Assembly (NCBI RefSeq): GCF_039535475.1
Contig: NZ_BAAAXG010000026.1
Span: 3,343,501 to 3,407,500, forward strand
DNA length: 64,000 nt
Origin: Streptomyces showdoensis
GTDB lineage: Bacteria > Actinomycetota > Actinomycetes > Streptomycetales > Streptomycetaceae
Reading direction: 5' to 3'
Part shown: piece by piece, positions 33,727-41,963 of the stretch
Position numbering within the stretch: position 1 is the first letter of the stretch
Layout of the letters: every line of letters begins with the position of its first letter
Made by a program: the position numbers and the translations under genes
Notes under the pieces: generated by a model
What the model was told of the DNA's origin: nothing
Databases searched by the model: none
What the model saw: only the letters and a program-made list of their open reading frames with translations

Positions 33727-35127
33727 ATGCCGCCGTTCTCCAGACCCGGCCGCGCATCCGCCGTGACGCTCGTCGCGACGCTGCTCGCCGTCCTCCTCCC
33801 GGCCGCCGCCGCCCGCGCGGACAGCCGGACCGTGCAGGGCGGCCGGCTCGACTGGGGCATCAAATCCTCCTTCCAGGGTTACGTCACCGGGCCCGTGGCC
33901 CAAGGGAGTTGGAGCCTCACCGGCGGCGCCGCCACGGTCGGCTCCGGACAGTTCCGCTTCCACTCCGCGCAGGGTTCCTACGACCCCTCGACCGGCGCCT
34001 TCGAGGCCGCCTTCAGCGGCGGGGTGCGCTTCCTCGGCCACCGCGAGGCCGGCGGCGGGAACGCCCTCGACCTCACCGTCAGCCGCCCCCGGGTCCGCGT
34101 CCGCGACGGACGGGGCACCCTCTACGCGGACATGGCGAGCAAGGCCAAGGGCAGTGGCGTCCTGACCACCCGCAGCCGCGTCCCGCTCGCCACGCTCGAC
34201 CTCTCCGGCATCGACATGCGCGGCGGCGGCAGCCCGCTCGCCCTCACCGGCGTGCCCGCCACCCTCACCGCGCAGGGCGCCACCGCCTTCGCCGGCTACT
34301 ACCCGGCGGGCACCCCGCTCGACCCGGTCGCCCTCTCCGTCGACGTCCTCGAGGCGGCCGGCGGACAGGCCTCGAAGCCGGCCCCGTCCGCCCCCACCCG
34401 GGCGCCCGAGGCGGAACGGCCCGCGGGCGGCTTCCGGGAGGCCGCCGTCGACTGGGGCGTGCGCCGCACCTTCCGCGAGTACGTCACCGGGGCCGTCGCC
34501 CGGGGCCGCTGGGCGCTGACCGGCGGTGCCCAGGACGGCGGCGCGCTCTTCCGCTTCCCGGCGGGCAGGGGCACGTACGACCCGGAGAAGCGCACCCTCG
34601 ACGCCGTCTTCGCGGGCAGCGTCCGCTTCACCGGCGCCCACCTCGACCTCACGCTCGGCGCCGTCACCGTCGAGGTCGCCGACGGCCGCGGCACCCTCAG
34701 CGCCGATGTCACCAGTGCCGGGAGACCGCCCGAGAAGGCCGTCCCGCTCGTCACCTTCGCCGCCGGCGGCCTCCGGCCCGAGAACGGCCTCGCCACCGTC
34801 GCCGAGGCCCCGGCCACCCTCACCGAGGGCGGCGCCAGGGCGTTCGGCGGGATGTACAGGGCGGGCACCGCCATGGACCCGGTCTCGCTCGCCGTCGCCG
34901 TCGACGCCACCGCGGAGCTGCCGCCGCTGCCGGACCTCGGGGAGGACGCGAAACCCGCGTCCCCGGCCCCCGCGTCGACCTCCGCGCCGGCGCCGGCCCC
35001 GGCGAGGGCCTCCGACAGCGCCCCGGCCCCCACGGTCTGGATCGCCCTCGGCGCGGGCGTGGTGCTCGCCGCCGCAGTCGCCCTCGGCGCGGCCCTGCGC
35101 AAGCGCCGCCCCCGCACCACCGACTGA
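33727..35127 (+). CDS. HtaA-domain heme-binding membrane-anchored protein
   Basis: A 466-residue surface protein: signal peptide (to about residue 32), HtaA domain 1 (LDWGIKSSFQGYVTG at about 40) and HtaA domain 2 (VDWGVRRTFREYVTG at about 240), a Pro/Ala-rich stalk (PASPAPASTSAPAPAPARA), then one C-terminal helix with a KRR tail. HtaA domains bind heme through a conserved Tyr/His pair in corynebacteria. It likely takes heme from host or environmental hemoproteins and passes it to HmuT. Its ATG follows GGAGG immediately after the iron box. Confidence 0.93.
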   Translation: MPPFSRPGRASAVTLVATLLAVLLPAAAARADSRTVQGGRLDWGIKSSFQGYVTGPVAQGSWSLTGGAATVGSGQFRFHSAQGSYDPSTGAFEAAFSGGVRFLGHREAGGGNALDLTVSRPRVRVRDGRGTLYADMASKAKGSGVLTTRSRVPLATLDLSGIDMRGGGSPLALTGVPATLTAQGATAFAGYYPAGTPLDPVALSVDVLEAAGGQASKPAPSAPTRAPEAERPAGGFREAAVDWGVRRTFREYVTGAVARGRWALTGGAQDGGALFRFPAGRGTYDPEKRTLDAVFAGSVRFTGAHLDLTLGAVTVEVADGRGTLSADVTSAGRPPEKAVPLVTFAAGGLRPENGLATVAEAPATLTEGGARAFGGMYRAGTAMDPVSLAVAVDATAELPPLPDLGEDAKPASPAPASTSAPAPAPARASDSAPAPTVWIALGAGVVLAAAVALGAALRKRRPRTTD

Positions 35128-35474
35128 CCTACCGTCACACCCCCGGCCGGCCCGCCGTCGGCTGACCTGCCGTCACGCCACGGCGGCACGACGCCCCCAC
35201 GGGTGCCACGTCCCCAGGGCTCCATGCCTCCCAGGGCCCCACGCCCCCCAGGGTTCCATGCCTCCCAGGGCCCCATGCCCCCAGGGCCCCACGCCCCCAA
35301 GGTCACCACCCCACCACCCCACCACCCCACCACCCATCGCACCGGCACGCCGACGCACAGGCGCCGTCACCCCGTCACGCCCTCACGCGGGCGTGCCGCC
35401 ACTCCGTCACGCCACCCCACCGGCCCGCCGTCACACCGGCGCGGCCCCGCACCTTCACCAGGAGACACCCAGCC
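35128..35474. repeat. Gene-free spacer with low-complexity repeats
   Basis: This 347-base stretch between the two htaA genes holds three kinds of short repeat: CCGTCACGCC units, alternating CCCAGGGCCCCA/CATGCCTCCCAGGG units, and a run of CCACC. No coding frame of good codon use and no iron box is seen. The second htaA gene may be read through from the first. Confidence 0.75.
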
Positions 35475-36995
35475 ATGGCCACCCCCCTGAGCCTCCGCAC
35501 CGTCACCAGGGCCGCCGCCCTCGCCACCGTCGTGGCCCTCGGCACCGGCGCCCTCGCCCTCCCCGCCGTCGCGGCCGACGCGGCGCCCCCCGTCCCGCTG
35601 AAGAACGGCACCCTCGACTGGGGCATCAAGGAGTCCTTCCGCTCCTACCTGGCCAAGCCCTTCGCCAAGGGCCGCACCACGGTCGACGGCGGCGCCCGGC
35701 AGGCCCCGGACCACGGGATCTTCACCTTCGTCGACGGCTCCGGCACGTACGACACCGGCAGCCACGCCACCGCCAACTCCTTCAAGGGCGGCGTCCGCTT
35801 CGAGGCCCACGACGGCGCCCTCGACATCCGGATCTCGGACGTGCGCCTGTCGACCAAGGGCGCCGCCGCGCCGACCGGCGAGATCACCGCCGACGTCGTC
35901 GCCAAGGAGAAGGACGGCACCTTCACCACCCGCGACGACATCCCCTTCGCCGCGCTCGACATGACCGGCGTCCGGCCGGGCGGCGGCACCGGCGGCGCCA
36001 TGGTCTTCACGGGCATACCGGCCAAGCTCACCAAGGAGGGTGCCGCCGCCTTCGCGGGCTTCTACAAGGAGGGCGAGGTCCTCGACCCCGCCACCCTCAC
36101 CGTGACGCCGGGCGGCACCGGGCCGACCACCCCGACCACCCCGACCACCCCGACCAAGCCCCCGACCCAGCAGCCCACCCCCACGCCCGGCACCGGCACC
36201 ACCCCGCCGGCGAAGCCGGACCCGAAGCCCACGGCCACCTCCACGCCGACGAAGCCGGCCGTCACCCCCACCACCGCCCCGGACCCGGCCGGAGTCCGGA
36301 GCGGGCGGCTCAGCTGGGGCGTGAAGGAGTCCTGGCGGAAGTACGTCACGACCACCTGCGGCGGCACGGTCACCCCGTCCGGGGGCGCCACGTCCAACGG
36401 CTCCGCCTACGCCTTCGCCTTCGGCCGGGCCACCCTCGACTCCACGGCCCGCACCGCCGACGCGGCCTTCGGCGGCAGCCTCCGCTTCGCCTGCGCGGGG
36501 CACGGCATCGACTGGACCGTCGGCGACGTGAAGGTGAAGGCGAACGGCACGAAGGGCACCCTCGTCGCCGACGTCACCACCGCCAAGGGCACCCGGAACG
36601 ACGTGGCCTTCGCCGAACTCGACCTGAGCAGGGCGGACTGGAGGGCGAAGAACGGCGTCGTCACCCTCGCCGCGCTCCCGGCCAAGCTGACCAAGGACGG
36701 CGCGGCCACCTTCGCGGGCCCGAACGGCGAGGCCTTCTACACCGCGGGCACCGCCATCGACCCGGTCACCGTGAGCCTGGCCACGGCCAAGGGCGCCGGC
36801 CTGCCGACGACGACGGGCGGCGGCAGCGCGGGCGGCGGCACGGGGGGTACGGGCGGCACCGTGGGCGGTTCGGCCGCCCTCGCGGCGACCGGCGCGGACG
36901 CCCCCACCGGCCCCCTCCTGGCCGCCGCCGGCCTCGCCGCCGCGGCCGGGGCGGGCGTCGTGATCGCCGTCCGCCGCCGGGCGGCCGGATCCTGA
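35475..36995 (+). CDS. HtaA-domain heme-binding protein with LAATG sortase signal
   Basis: A 506-residue surface protein: signal peptide ending AVAADAA, HtaA domain 1 (LDWGIKESFRSYLAK, from about residue 43), a Pro/Thr stalk with PTTPTTPTKPPTQQPTP, HtaA domain 2 (LSWGVKESWRKYVTTTCGG) and the tail LAATG (469-473), a hydrophobic stretch and RRR. LAXTG is the recognition site of class E sortases of high-GC actinobacteria, so this protein is probably covalently bound to the cell wall, unlike its neighbour. ATG 35475 has GGAGA upstream. Confidence 0.92.
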   Translation: MATPLSLRTVTRAAALATVVALGTGALALPAVAADAAPPVPLKNGTLDWGIKESFRSYLAKPFAKGRTTVDGGARQAPDHGIFTFVDGSGTYDTGSHATANSFKGGVRFEAHDGALDIRISDVRLSTKGAAAPTGEITADVVAKEKDGTFTTRDDIPFAALDMTGVRPGGGTGGAMVFTGIPAKLTKEGAAAFAGFYKEGEVLDPATLTVTPGGTGPTTPTTPTTPTKPPTQQPTPTPGTGTTPPAKPDPKPTATSTPTKPAVTPTTAPDPAGVRSGRLSWGVKESWRKYVTTTCGGTVTPSGGATSNGSAYAFAFGRATLDSTARTADAAFGGSLRFACAGHGIDWTVGDVKVKANGTKGTLVADVTTAKGTRNDVAFAELDLSRADWRAKNGVVTLAALPAKLTKDGAATFAGPNGEAFYTAGTAIDPVTVSLATAKGAGLPTTTGGGSAGGGTGGTGGTVGGSAALAATGADAPTGPLLAAAGLAAAAGAGVVIAVRRRAAGS

Positions 36996-37018
36996 CCCTC
37001 CGCGCGGGCCTCTCCCCG

Positions 37019-37062
37019 CGCGAAGAGGCCGCACGCCCTCCCGGGAGTGCGGCCTCTTCGCG
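37019..37062 (+). terminator. Strong terminator hairpin after the htaA genes
   Basis: A perfect 16-bp stem (CGCGAAGAGGCCGCAC with its complement) and 12-base loop, 24 bases after the stop codon of the second htaA gene. Confidence 0.85.
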
Positions 37063-37104
37063 GTGCCCCGGCACGACCCGGCGTCTGGATGCTTCAATTC
37101 CGCC

Positions 37105-37773
37105 ATGAACACGACGGTCACTGACATCGACGTCCTGCGGGTCTTCTGTGCGGGCGACGGCCGGCACGGCAACGCCCTCGGCGTCGTACGGGACGGGCGC
37201 GGCCACCCCGACGAGGCGTCCCGGCAGGCACTCGCCAAGGAACTCGGCTTCAGCGAGACCGTGTTCGTGGACGACCCCGAGCGCGGCATCGTGGACATCT
37301 ACACCCCGGGGCTGCGGCTGCCCTTCGCCGGGCACCCGCTCGTCGGCGCGGCCTGGCTGCTCGACCTGGAGGTCGTCCACCCGCCGGCCGGGGAGGTGTG
37401 GGTGCGCGGCGACGGCGAGTTCACCTGGATCGAGGCCCGCGCCGAATGGGCGCCGCCGCGCACGCTGAAGCGGTACGCCTCGGCCGCCGAGGTCGACGCC
37501 CTGGAGGTCCCGGAGCCGGGGGAGTGGATCTACGCATGGGCCTGGGAGGACGAGGCCGCCGGGCGGATCCGCGCGCGGGCCTTCCCGGGGCGCGGCGACG
37601 GCATCGACGAGGACGAGGCGACGGGCGCGGCGGCGCTGCTGCTCACCGCGGAGCTCGGCCGGGCGCTGAACATCACGCAGGGGCGGGGCTCGCAGCTGCT
37701 CACCGCCCCCGGCCCGGACGGCATCGTGGAACTGGGCGGACGCGTCCGCCTGGAACGGACGCTCACCCTCTGA
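37105..37773 (+). CDS. PhzF family isomerase-like protein (short)
   Basis: A 222-residue diaminopimelate-epimerase-fold protein with PhzF signatures: VFCAGDGRHGNALGVV, FSETVFV with the catalytic Glu, FAGHPLVGAAWLL and DEATGAAALLL. PhzF proteins are typically around 260-300 residues, so this is a compact member. The presence of PhzF does not imply phenazine production. No other phenazine genes are here, and most such homologs have unknown isomerase roles. Confidence 0.88.
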   Translation: MNTTVTDIDVLRVFCAGDGRHGNALGVVRDGRGHPDEASRQALAKELGFSETVFVDDPERGIVDIYTPGLRLPFAGHPLVGAAWLLDLEVVHPPAGEVWVRGDGEFTWIEARAEWAPPRTLKRYASAAEVDALEVPEPGEWIYAWAWEDEAAGRIRARAFPGRGDGIDEDEATGAAALLLTAELGRALNITQGRGSQLLTAPGPDGIVELGGRVRLERTLTL

Positions 37774-37793
37774 GGAACGCGGGGAACGCGCGC

Positions 37794-37821
37794 ACCCCGG
37801 GGTCGCCGACGGCCCCGGGGT
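37794..37821. terminator. Bidirectional terminator hairpin
   Basis: A 9-bp stem (ACCCCGGGG / CCCCGGGGT) with a 10-base loop, 21 bases after the PhzF stop and 22 bases beyond the heme oxygenase stop on the other strand, so it can serve both convergent genes. Confidence 0.65.
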
Positions 37822-37842
37822 CTTCGCCGTGCGCGGGCGCGG

Positions 37843-38496
37843 TCAGGCGGCGCTGAGCGGGAACTCGCCCGCCAGCTCGCGGAACACCGCCCCGTTGAAG
37901 TCGAAGGCGCGCTTGCACTCGTCGACGATCCGCTGCTTCTCCAGGTCGTCCGCGTTCACGGCGTCGAGCAGCTCCCGGTACCCCCGCTTGAAGGCGGCGG
38001 GGTTGCCGATGGCGTCGAACACGTAGAACCGCACGCCGTCGCCCTTGCGGGCGAAGCCCCAGGTCCGCTCGGCCTTGTCGCGGATGATCTGGCCGCCCGA
38101 CAGGTCGCCCAGGTAGCGGGTGTAGTGGTGCGCCACGTAGCCGGCGGGCCAGTCGCGGGCGCACTCCGCGACCCGCGCCGCGTACGCCTCGGTGGCCGGC
38201 AGCGCGGTGAGCCCGGCGCGCCAGCCGGGACCCCGCAGGTGGGCGAGGTCCTGTTCCAGGGCGGCCGTGCGGAACAGCTCCGGCTGTATGAAGGGCCCGG
38301 CGACCGGATCGGCCTTCAGGGCCTCCGCGCCCTCCTCCAGGGCGCGGTACACGAACCAGAGCTGCTCCGTGTAGCGCGTGTAGGCGTCCACGGCCAGGCG
38401 TCCGCCCAGGAGGTCGCTCATGAACGTCGACGACTCGGCTTCCGTGTGCTGCTCGTGCGAGGCGGTGCGGATGAGCGTCGAGAAGGGCGTGTCCAA
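37843..38496 (-). CDS. hmuO: Biliverdin-producing heme oxygenase
   Basis: A 217-residue all-helical enzyme. SHEQHTEAESSTFMSDLLGGRL aligns with corynebacterial HmuO, which places the proximal heme ligand at His17. HHYTRYLGDLSGGQIIRDKAERTWG holds the distal-helix glycines. It opens imported heme to biliverdin, CO and free iron. It completes the heme uptake genes upstream and has its own iron box at 38543. ATG 38496 gives the usual short N-terminus. Confidence 0.95.
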   Translation of the reverse strand: MDTPFSTLIRTASHEQHTEAESSTFMSDLLGGRLAVDAYTRYTEQLWFVYRALEEGAEALKADPVAGPFIQPELFRTAALEQDLAHLRGPGWRAGLTALPATEAYAARVAECARDWPAGYVAHHYTRYLGDLSGGQIIRDKAERTWGFARKGDGVRFYVFDAIGNPAAFKRGYRELLDAVNADDLEKQRIVDECKRAFDFNGAVFRELAGEFPLSAA

Positions 38497-38542
38497 GGCG
38501 TGCCTCCGGGACCGTCGGGGGTCGGGAACAGTGCAGATCTTG

Positions 38543-38561
38543 CCAAGTTAGGCTTACCTAA
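38543..38561. promoter_or_regulatory. Iron box upstream of heme oxygenase
   Basis: The 3' 14 bases TTAGGCTTACCTAA match the iron box consensus with a single difference. It is 47-65 bases upstream of the hmuO start, within the 116-base gap after the map gene. Confidence 0.85.
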
Positions 38562-38612
38562 GTCAACTGGTTCCCGACGTCCTGTCGGTAAAAAACGTAC
38601 CCCTCCATCGGG

Positions 38613-39470
38613 TCAGGGCAACGTAAGGATCTCGGCCCCGTTCTCGGTCACCACGAGCGTGTGCTCGAACTGGGCGGTCCGCTTCCGGTCCTTGGTCACC
38701 ACGGTCCAGCCGTCGTCCCACATGTCGTAGTCGTGGGTGCCCAGGGTGAGCATCGGCTCGATCGTGAACGTCATGCCGGGCTGGATGACCGTGGTGTGGT
38801 GCGGCGAGTCGTAGTGCGGAATGATCAGCCCGGAATGGAACGACGAGTTGATGCCGTGCCCCGTGAAGTCGCGGACGACGCCGTAGCCGAAGCGCTTGGC
38901 GTACGACTCGATGACCCGGCCGATGATGTTGACCTGGCGGCCCGGCTTGACCGCCTTGATGGCCCGGTTCAGGGACTCGCGGGTCCGCTCGACGAGCAGC
39001 CGCGACTCCTCGTCGACGTCGCCGCACAGGTAGGTGGCGTTGTTGTCGCCGTGGACGCCGTTGATGTACGCGGTCACGTCCAGGTTCACGATGTCGCCGT
39101 CCTTCAGGACGGTCGAGTCGGGGATGCCGTGGCAGATGACCTCGTTGACCGACGAGCACAGCGACTTCGGGAAGCCGCGGTAGCCCAGCGTCGACGGATA
39201 GGCCCCGTGGTCGCACATGAACTCGTGCGCGACCCGGTCCAGCTCGTCCGTGGTCACCCCCGGAGCGATGTGCTTGGCGGCCTCCTCCATAGCCTGGGCG
39301 GCGATGCGGCCGGCGATCCGCATCCGCTCGATGGTGTCGGAGTCCTGCACCTCGGGCCCGGAGTACGGGGTCGGGGCGGGCTTTCCGACGTACTCGGGGC
39401 GGCGGATGGACCCCGGAACGGAACGGTGGGGGGAGAGCTCCCCCGGTACGAGAAGCGACTGGCCAGACAT
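38613..39470 (-). CDS. map: Type I methionine aminopeptidase
   Basis: A 285-residue type Ic enzyme with an N-terminal Pro-rich extension ([14 protein letters not shown]) that binds ribosomes. The five metal ligands are in [35 protein letters not shown] and AQFEHT. It removes initiator methionine. Start ATG 39470 ([20 protein letters not shown]). An adjacent divergent small gene follows 58 bases away. Confidence 0.95.
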   Translation of the reverse strand: MSGQSLLVPGELSPHRSVPGSIRRPEYVGKPAPTPYSGPEVQDSDTIERMRIAGRIAAQAMEEAAKHIAPGVTTDELDRVAHEFMCDHGAYPSTLGYRGFPKSLCSSVNEVICHGIPDSTVLKDGDIVNLDVTAYINGVHGDNNATYLCGDVDEESRLLVERTRESLNRAIKAVKPGRQVNIIGRVIESYAKRFGYGVVRDFTGHGINSSFHSGLIIPHYDSPHHTTVIQPGMTFTIEPMLTLGTHDYDMWDDGWTVVTKDRKRTAQFEHTLVVTENGAEILTLP

Positions 39471-39528
39471 GTCAGCGAGTCTAACGACCGCGTCTGGGGC
39501 AGCATGGCGACAGAGGAAGGAGCCGACG

Positions 39529-39795
39529 ATGGCCCTGTTCAAGAAGCGCACGGCGGGCAAGCCGGGCGAGTGGTACTACTGCCTGGAGCACAAGAAGGTC
39601 GAGGAGGGCCCCGAGTGCCCGGCCAAGAACCGCTTCGGCCCCTACGCCACCCCTGAGGAGGCCGCCCACGCCATGGAGACGGCACGGGAACGCAACCTGG
39701 AGTGGGAGACCGACCCCCGCTGGCACGACAAGCCGGGGACGGAGGGCGCCGACGGCTCCGAGGGCAGCGGCGACTCCTCCGGCGAGGGCCGCTAG
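39529..39795 (+). CDS. Small conserved hypothetical protein
   Basis: An 88-residue cytoplasmic protein: [53 protein letters not shown], then an acidic Gly/Ser-rich tail. [13 protein letters not shown] may be a small zinc-binding loop (two Cys, one His). The SPOR-like [17 protein letters not shown] stretch resembles modules in other actinobacterial proteins. The start has GGAAGGAG in front. Function unknown. Confidence 0.85.
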   Translation: MALFKKRTAGKPGEWYYCLEHKKVEEGPECPAKNRFGPYATPEEAAHAMETARERNLEWETDPRWHDKPGTEGADGSEGSGDSSGEGR

Positions 39796-39894
39796 ACGCG
39801 GACCGGACGACCGGGGCGCGGTGGCGCGGCCGCGGGGGCCGCGGGACCGGCGACTCCGGACGCCACGGGCCCTGCCTTCCGGATCGGGCCGGCC

Positions 39895-40012
39895 CGCGAC
39901 GCGGCCCGGTCCGGTTCGGTCAGGCCCGGTCAGGCCCGATCCGGCGCCTGATCCGGTCCGATCCGGCCTGATCCGGCCTGATCCGGCCTGATCCGGTCCG
40001 ATCCGGAGACAG
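39895..40012. repeat. CCTGATCCGG tandem repeat
   Basis: About ten imperfect 10-base units of CCTGATCCGG / CCGATCCGGT / TCAGGCCCGG form, located in the 224-base gap before the end of the anti-sigma gene. No gene is present in the gap. Confidence 0.85.
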
Positions 40013-40019
40013 GGCCGGG

Positions 40020-40733
40020 CTAGGCCCCGCCCGCCGCGAACCGCGCGGTCGCCAGGACGGTCCCGTCCGCGGCGAGCAGCCGGACCCCGGCCGGTGCCGC
40101 GGGGCCGACCTCGGCCGGGGCGGCCCAGTAGCCGTACCCGTCCCGCAGCGGGAACGAGCCCAGCACCGCCGAGCCGCCGCCGGCCGCGTCGAGCACGCAC
40201 CGCACCGGGCCTCGGCCCCCGCCCTCCAGGTCGACCGACATGTACACCCAGCCCGGTCGTCCCGGCTCCCCCGGGTGCGCGAAGACCCGGCCCACCTCGT
40301 GCCCGCCGGCCGCGACCAGGGCCGCCTCGAAGAGCCCCGGGTGCGCCGGCTGCACCGCCGGCGCGCTCTCCACGACGGTGCCCACCGCCCACCCTCCGAA
40401 CCCGCAGGCCAGGGCCGCCGCCAGCGCCGCCGCGGCCAGCCGCAGCCGGTGCCGCCGCCCGCGCCACCGCGCCGCCGGGGCGGCGGGCGCGGGCGCCGGA
40501 GCGGGTGGCGCCAGCGCCGCCACCACCCGGCTCTCGAAGCCGACCGGCGGCTCCGCCTCCGGCAGCAGTCCGAGCAGCCCGTCCCCGACCGCCGTCAGCT
40601 GCTCGACGTACTCCCGGCACTCCGGGCAGCGGTCCAGGTGGGCGACCGCCTCGGCCCGCTCCCGGGCCGGGAGCACCCCGAGCGCGAGCTCGGCACCGAG
40701 CTCGCGCAGCCGCTCGCACTCCGCGCCGCTCAC
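40020..40733 (-). CDS. Anti-sigma factor (zf-HC2, RskA-like)
   Basis: A 237-residue inner-membrane regulator. N-terminal zinc-binding anti-sigma domain with His32, Cys36 and Cys39 (AHLDRCPECREYV), a single transmembrane helix near residues 93-115, and an extracytoplasmic RskA-type C-domain (WVYMSVDLEGG ... GVRLLAADGTVLAT). It should hold the adjacent ECF sigma factor inactive until cleaved. The GTG start overlaps the sigma factor TGA (GTGA), which couples their synthesis. Confidence 0.92.
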   Translation of the reverse strand: MSGAECERLRELGAELALGVLPARERAEAVAHLDRCPECREYVEQLTAVGDGLLGLLPEAEPPVGFESRVVAALAPPAPAPAPAAPAARWRGRRHRLRLAAAALAAALACGFGGWAVGTVVESAPAVQPAHPGLFEAALVAAGGHEVGRVFAHPGEPGRPGWVYMSVDLEGGGRGPVRCVLDAAGGGSAVLGSFPLRDGYGYWAAPAEVGPAAPAGVRLLAADGTVLATARFAAGGA

Positions 40734-41305
40734 CGCTCCTCCTCCCGCTCCAGGACCGCCCGCAGCTTCGCCGTCCCCGCCCTGATCCGGGTCTTGGCGG
40801 TGCCCAGCGGTACGGACTCGAACGCGGCGACCTCCCGCGCCGTCATCCCGTAGATCCCGGCCATCACCAGCGCCCGCGCCTGCTCGCGCGGCAGCGTCGA
40901 AACCGCCCTGCGGACCCGTTCCGAGCCCTCCTCGGCCTCCGCGTGCCGCTCGGGCGTGTCCGTCACGGCGCCGAGCAGCGCCTCCAGGTCCTCGGGGGCG
41001 ACGGGACTGGCCCGCCGGGCCCGTACGGCGTCGATCGCCAGGTTGTGCGCGATGGTCGTCAGCCAGGTCCGCACCGAGCCGCGCCGCGGGTCGTACACCT
41101 GGGCGTGCCGCCAGGCCCGCTCGAAGGTCTGCTGGGCGATGTCCTCGGCCAGCTGGGGGTCGCCGACGACGGCGAGGGCCACCCCGAAGACGGTCCGCTG
41201 GAAACGGCGCACGAAGGCCACCGCGATCTCCTGGTCGCCCGTGGTCAGACCGGAGAGCAGTGCCTCGTCGGGTACCCGCCCGAGGGACGGGCCCATGCGC
41301 CGCAT
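40730..41305 (-). CDS. ECF sigma factor (SigK-like)
   Basis: A 191-residue sigma-70 region 2/4 protein: region 2 (RRFQRTVFGVALAVVGDPQLAEDIAQQTFERAWRHAQVYDP, then RTWLTTIAHNLAIDAVR) and region 4 (LVMAGIYGMTAREVAAFESVPLGTAKTRIRAGTAKLR). Two ATGs compete: 41311 and 41305. I prefer 41305 because the predicted promoter places transcription start about there (see 41313-41340), which would make a leaderless mRNA. It is coupled to the anti-sigma gene. Confidence 0.88.
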   Translation of the reverse strand: MRRMGPSLGRVPDEALLSGLTTGDQEIAVAFVRRFQRTVFGVALAVVGDPQLAEDIAQQTFERAWRHAQVYDPRRGSVRTWLTTIAHNLAIDAVRARRASPVAPEDLEALLGAVTDTPERHAEAEEGSERVRRAVSTLPREQARALVMAGIYGMTAREVAAFESVPLGTAKTRIRAGTAKLRAVLEREEER

Positions 41306-41312
41306 ACCCATG

Positions 41313-41340
41313 GATACGTCTCGCGGCCCCGAAGGGATTG
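41313..41340 (-). promoter_or_regulatory. ECF-type promoter for the sigma gene
   Basis: On the minus strand: CAATCC (41340-41335), a 16-base spacer, then CGTATC (41318-41313). An identical arrangement occurs on the other strand (41365-41392), and both resemble the CCATCC-N16/17-CGAATA promoters of SigK-class sigma factors. Confidence 0.7.
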
Positions 41341-41364
41341 CCTGCCGCCATTCTCCGCCCCGCG

Positions 41365-41392
41365 CAATCCCTTCGCGGGGCCCGGCCGTATC
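41365..41392 (+). promoter_or_regulatory. ECF-type promoter for the cupredoxin gene
   Basis: CAATCC (41365-41370), 16 bases, CGTATC (41387-41392). Same boxes and spacing as the divergent promoter. The predicted transcription start is near 41400, just ahead of the ribosome site GGAGGA and ATG 41412. Confidence 0.7.
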
Positions 41393-41411
41393 CCCTGCGG
41401 AGGACCGAACC

Positions 41412-41963
41412 ATGAACGGAACCACGAACGGCACCACGCCCGCACCGCGCACCCGCCGAACCCGCGGCCGGATCGCCCTCGGCCTGTCGGGCGCGGCCCT
41501 GGCCGGCTTCCTGGCCGCCTGCGGAGGCGGCGGCGGAGGCGGCGCCGGCACCCCCGCCCCGGCCCCGCCGCCGTCCACGGCGACCACCGGGAGCACCGGT
41601 ACCGCGGGGGCGACCCAGGTGAAGGCCGACCTGACCGACTTCCACATCGCGCTCTCCCCGCAGCCCTCCCAGCCGGGGCGGTACACCTTCGTCGCGAAGA
41701 ACGACGGACAGCACGAGCACGCCCTGGAGATCGAGGGCAACGGCGCGGAGAACCGCAGCAGCACGCTCGCCCCGGGCGAATCGGCCACCCTCACGGTGGA
41801 GCTCACGTCCGGTACCTACCAGGTCTACTGCCCGGTCGACGGACACAAGGACCTGGGGATGAAGACGCAGATCACCATCGGCGGCGCGACGAACGGCACC
41901 GCCCCGAGCGACGGGAACGGCCATGGGAACGGAAACGGCACCGGCGCCGGCGGCGGCTACTAG
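41412..41963 (+). CDS. Cupredoxin-domain lipoprotein
   Basis: A 183-residue protein with a lipobox (LAACGGGG, Cys37) and a Gly/Ala/Pro-rich linker, then a cupredoxin domain with the type 1 copper ligands: HEHALEI (His101/103) and YQVYCPVDGHKDLGM (Cys140, His145, Met150). The C-terminus is Gly/Asn-rich. It could shuttle electrons or bind copper outside the membrane. Divergent from an ECF sigma gene that appears to drive it, so it is a probable target of that sigma factor. Confidence 0.9.
   Translation: MNGTTNGTTPAPRTRRTRGRIALGLSGAALAGFLAACGGGGGGGAGTPAPAPPPSTATTGSTGTAGATQVKADLTDFHIALSPQPSQPGRYTFVAKNDGQHEHALEIEGNGAENRSSTLAPGESATLTVELTSGTYQVYCPVDGHKDLGMKTQITIGGATNGTAPSDGNGHGNGNGTGAGGGY

Noticed and set aside
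37105..37773. Phenazine or other biosynthetic gene cluster implied by PhzF
   Set aside because: No other phenazine genes are present, and PhzF-fold proteins are widespread with other roles.
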